From positions 6,694,714 to 6,758,713 of the forward strand of contig NC_092567.1 in the NCBI RefSeq assembly GCF_037975245.1: DNA of 64,000 bases, read 5' to 3'. Made by a program: the position numbers and the translations under genes. Numbering within the stretch: position 1 is the stretch's first letter; each line of letters opens with the position of its first letter. The DNA comes from Apostichopus japonicus. Lineage: Eukaryota; Echinodermata; Holothuroidea; Aspidochirotida; Stichopodidae. This document shows, one piece after another, positions 62,839 to 64,000 of this stretch. Below the pieces are notes generated by a model. The model was not told the origin of the DNA. It ran no database searches and worked only from the letters and a program-made list of their open reading frames with translations.

Positions 62839-62904
62839 CAGCACAAACCCTGGAAATTCTGGATATGTTCCAATAATGGGTTGTCTTGGACCAGCAAGGG
62901 AAGT
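62839..62904 (-). CDS. Most upstream candidate exon of the unidentified minus-strand gene
   Basis: One leading base, 21 codons (LPLLVQDNPLLEHIQNFQGL plus C) and two trailing bases between acceptor CTGCAGTGCTTTAG and donor GTGCTG|GTAATG. The leucine spacing is that of an armadillo/HEAT helix. Its trailing phase does not fit the 62305 exon directly, so at least one exon between them is missing from this list. The gene continues to the right of here, possibly beyond the window. Confidence 0.45.
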
Positions 62905-63102
62905 CTAAAGCACTGCAGTATTATGGGTGACAAACTACAAAAATGTTTGTATATGATATGGGATATTGAATCTCAATCTCTGGAAAACCTTGCACTTCAT
63001 TTGACCTTTACTCACTGGCAGGTTAGTACTTAAATCTACAATATACCAGGAGAGGAAACAACTCCAGAGTACTTTAAGAGTAGGTTTTTATGACTACATA
63101 GT
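62905..63102. other. No feature recognised
   Basis: Probable intron or upstream DNA of the minus-strand gene. Confidence 0.3.
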
Positions 63103-63111
63103 TTGAATAAA

Positions 63112-63401
63112 GGCCGTTGCTATTCTTACGACTAGTCGTAACAATTATTTATAAACTATTCTTACGACATCGGCGAATTCATGCGAATTAAAAGTAAATA
63201 AAGCAACTGCGAATGTAGTAGGGGTAACCCTAACCCTCACTCTAACACTCAATCCAACCCTTACCCTAAACCTAACCCTAACCGGAAATTATTGTTTCTC
63301 CTGGTCGTAAAAAAAGTACTCCTAGTCGTAAAAATAGCAACTGTGCATGCGCAAAAGGGTATTATTGTTACAACTAGTCGTAAGAATATTTAGCCACTTT
63401 G
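63112..63401. mobile_element. 290-bp MITE with 9-bp target duplication and telomere-like core
   Basis: TTGAATAAA at 63103-63111 is repeated exactly at 63402-63410. The ends are inverted repeats through ATTCTTACGACTAGT; the left one contains the perfect palindrome TTACGACTAGTCGTAA (63126-63141). Between them, at about 63223-63283, are CCCTAA-type repeats (ACCCTAACCCT, ACCCTAAACC, AACCCTAACC). A 9-bp duplication fits MULE-type elements. Confidence 0.75.
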
Positions 63402-63410
63402 TTGAATAAA

Positions 63411-64000
63411 ACCTTTCAGATACAGTAGTTGGATGATCTCGCAAATGTAGAACACTTCCTCAATAAACTAATGTGATCAGTATTCTGAGGGAGGAAACCC
63501 TCTCCTTCAACTTGTAACCAACTAACAGGCTAGCGTCACCATATTTCAGCTAGTCCTACATTGTGCTGATCCTAGGACACGCTTTATGCTGGCATTGCGA
63601 ACTTTTGAATGTTGTCATTAAAACCATTGGACTAGGCCATCGTTAGGCTGCACTTTTCTTATATGACTAAAGAAGACCTAAGCCATAACTTCAACGTTAT
63701 GATGTCCCTGTCCTTGTAGGTACATAGCCTAACAATATGAAAGGAAAACACGACATACATTTCTTCTTTGACAATTGCAATATACTAAGTCTGTTTCTTT
63801 CAGTATCACCATCTGGAATATATTGCAATATCTTCATATTAGTAAGCCAGTACTGTAGCTTCAGGGAATCACGTTAAACAAACAGAGAAGTACAAGTTGT
63901 ACAACCATACAACAGTTCTTCAAACGCTGCTTTACACTGTGTCGTTGGTTTGTTTAGATTTTGAAGATGAGACTTGTTCAAGTCGTTTCATTGGCCACGA
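63411..64000. other. No gene recognised at the right edge
   Basis: A plus-strand acceptor-like CTGTTTCTTTCAG at 63803 is followed by frames that close within a few dozen codons. Nothing further can be supported. Confidence 0.35.

Overview
The window looks like a gene-poor, repeat-dense segment of an invertebrate deuterostome genome, most likely an echinoderm. A sea cucumber or a sea urchin is my best guess, and I cannot settle it. The evidence is: spliced exons with GT/AG boundaries and canonical AATAAA; a NACHT exon and a separate LRR exon of the NLR immune-receptor type that is greatly expanded in echinoderms; a LINE reverse-transcriptase relic; SINE-like elements; many hAT-like non-autonomous DNA transposons; foldback elements; and long minisatellites. 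No prokaryotic gene structure is present. Recognisable coding sequence is only about 4 percent of the window.

Layout. 1-5.0 kb: ends of hAT-like elements and a 2.1 kb composite transposon (2944-5039). 5.0-10.9 kb: AT-rich DNA holding one LRR exon on the plus strand (8080-8288). 10.9-13.5 kb: a 2.6 kb foldback element with tandem-repeat arms around a TA microsatellite and a near-perfect 10-bp target duplication. 15.2-17.3 kb: a second, inverted copy of the 2.1 kb composite. 18.6-20.4 kb: an element bounded by inverted GC-rich minisatellites, with a probable tRNA-type SINE inside. 25.4 kb: LINE RT relic. 26.35-29.08 kb: a 2.7 kb minisatellite of about 23-bp units. 30.2-30.9 kb: TA repeat plus a 40-bp satellite. 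33.0-34.55 kb: a large NACHT exon, the best gene in the window. 34.7-38.7 kb: a nest of hAT-like elements with exact 8-bp target duplications, elements inserted in elements. 38.8-41.7 kb: two more minisatellites. 44.5-45.9 kb: another GC-minisatellite foldback. 48.4-50.9 kb: a SINE with a U2 snRNA-like head, another hAT nest and a truncated composite. 52.6-53.3 kb: C-rich minisatellite. 54.6-55.95 kb: an element with terminal inverted repeats filled by about seven tandem 146/147-bp units. 56.0-62.9 kb: the 3' half of a multi-exon minus-strand gene, which I pieced together from small exons with matching splice phases; it ends in a stop codon and AATAAA. 63.1-63.4 kb: a small MITE with a 9-bp target duplication, carrying telomere-like CCCTAA sequence.

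How the genes relate. The LRR exon at 8.1 kb and the NACHT exon at 33.0 kb are on the same strand and belong to the same family. They could be parts of two neighbouring NLR genes in a cluster. The LRR exon cannot be the 3' part of the 33 kb gene because it lies upstream of it. No LRR exon was found downstream of the NACHT exon inside the window, so that gene has a long, transposon-filled intron or is incomplete. The minus-strand gene converges on the NACHT gene and codes for a mostly helical, leucine-rich C-terminus that I could not assign to a family.
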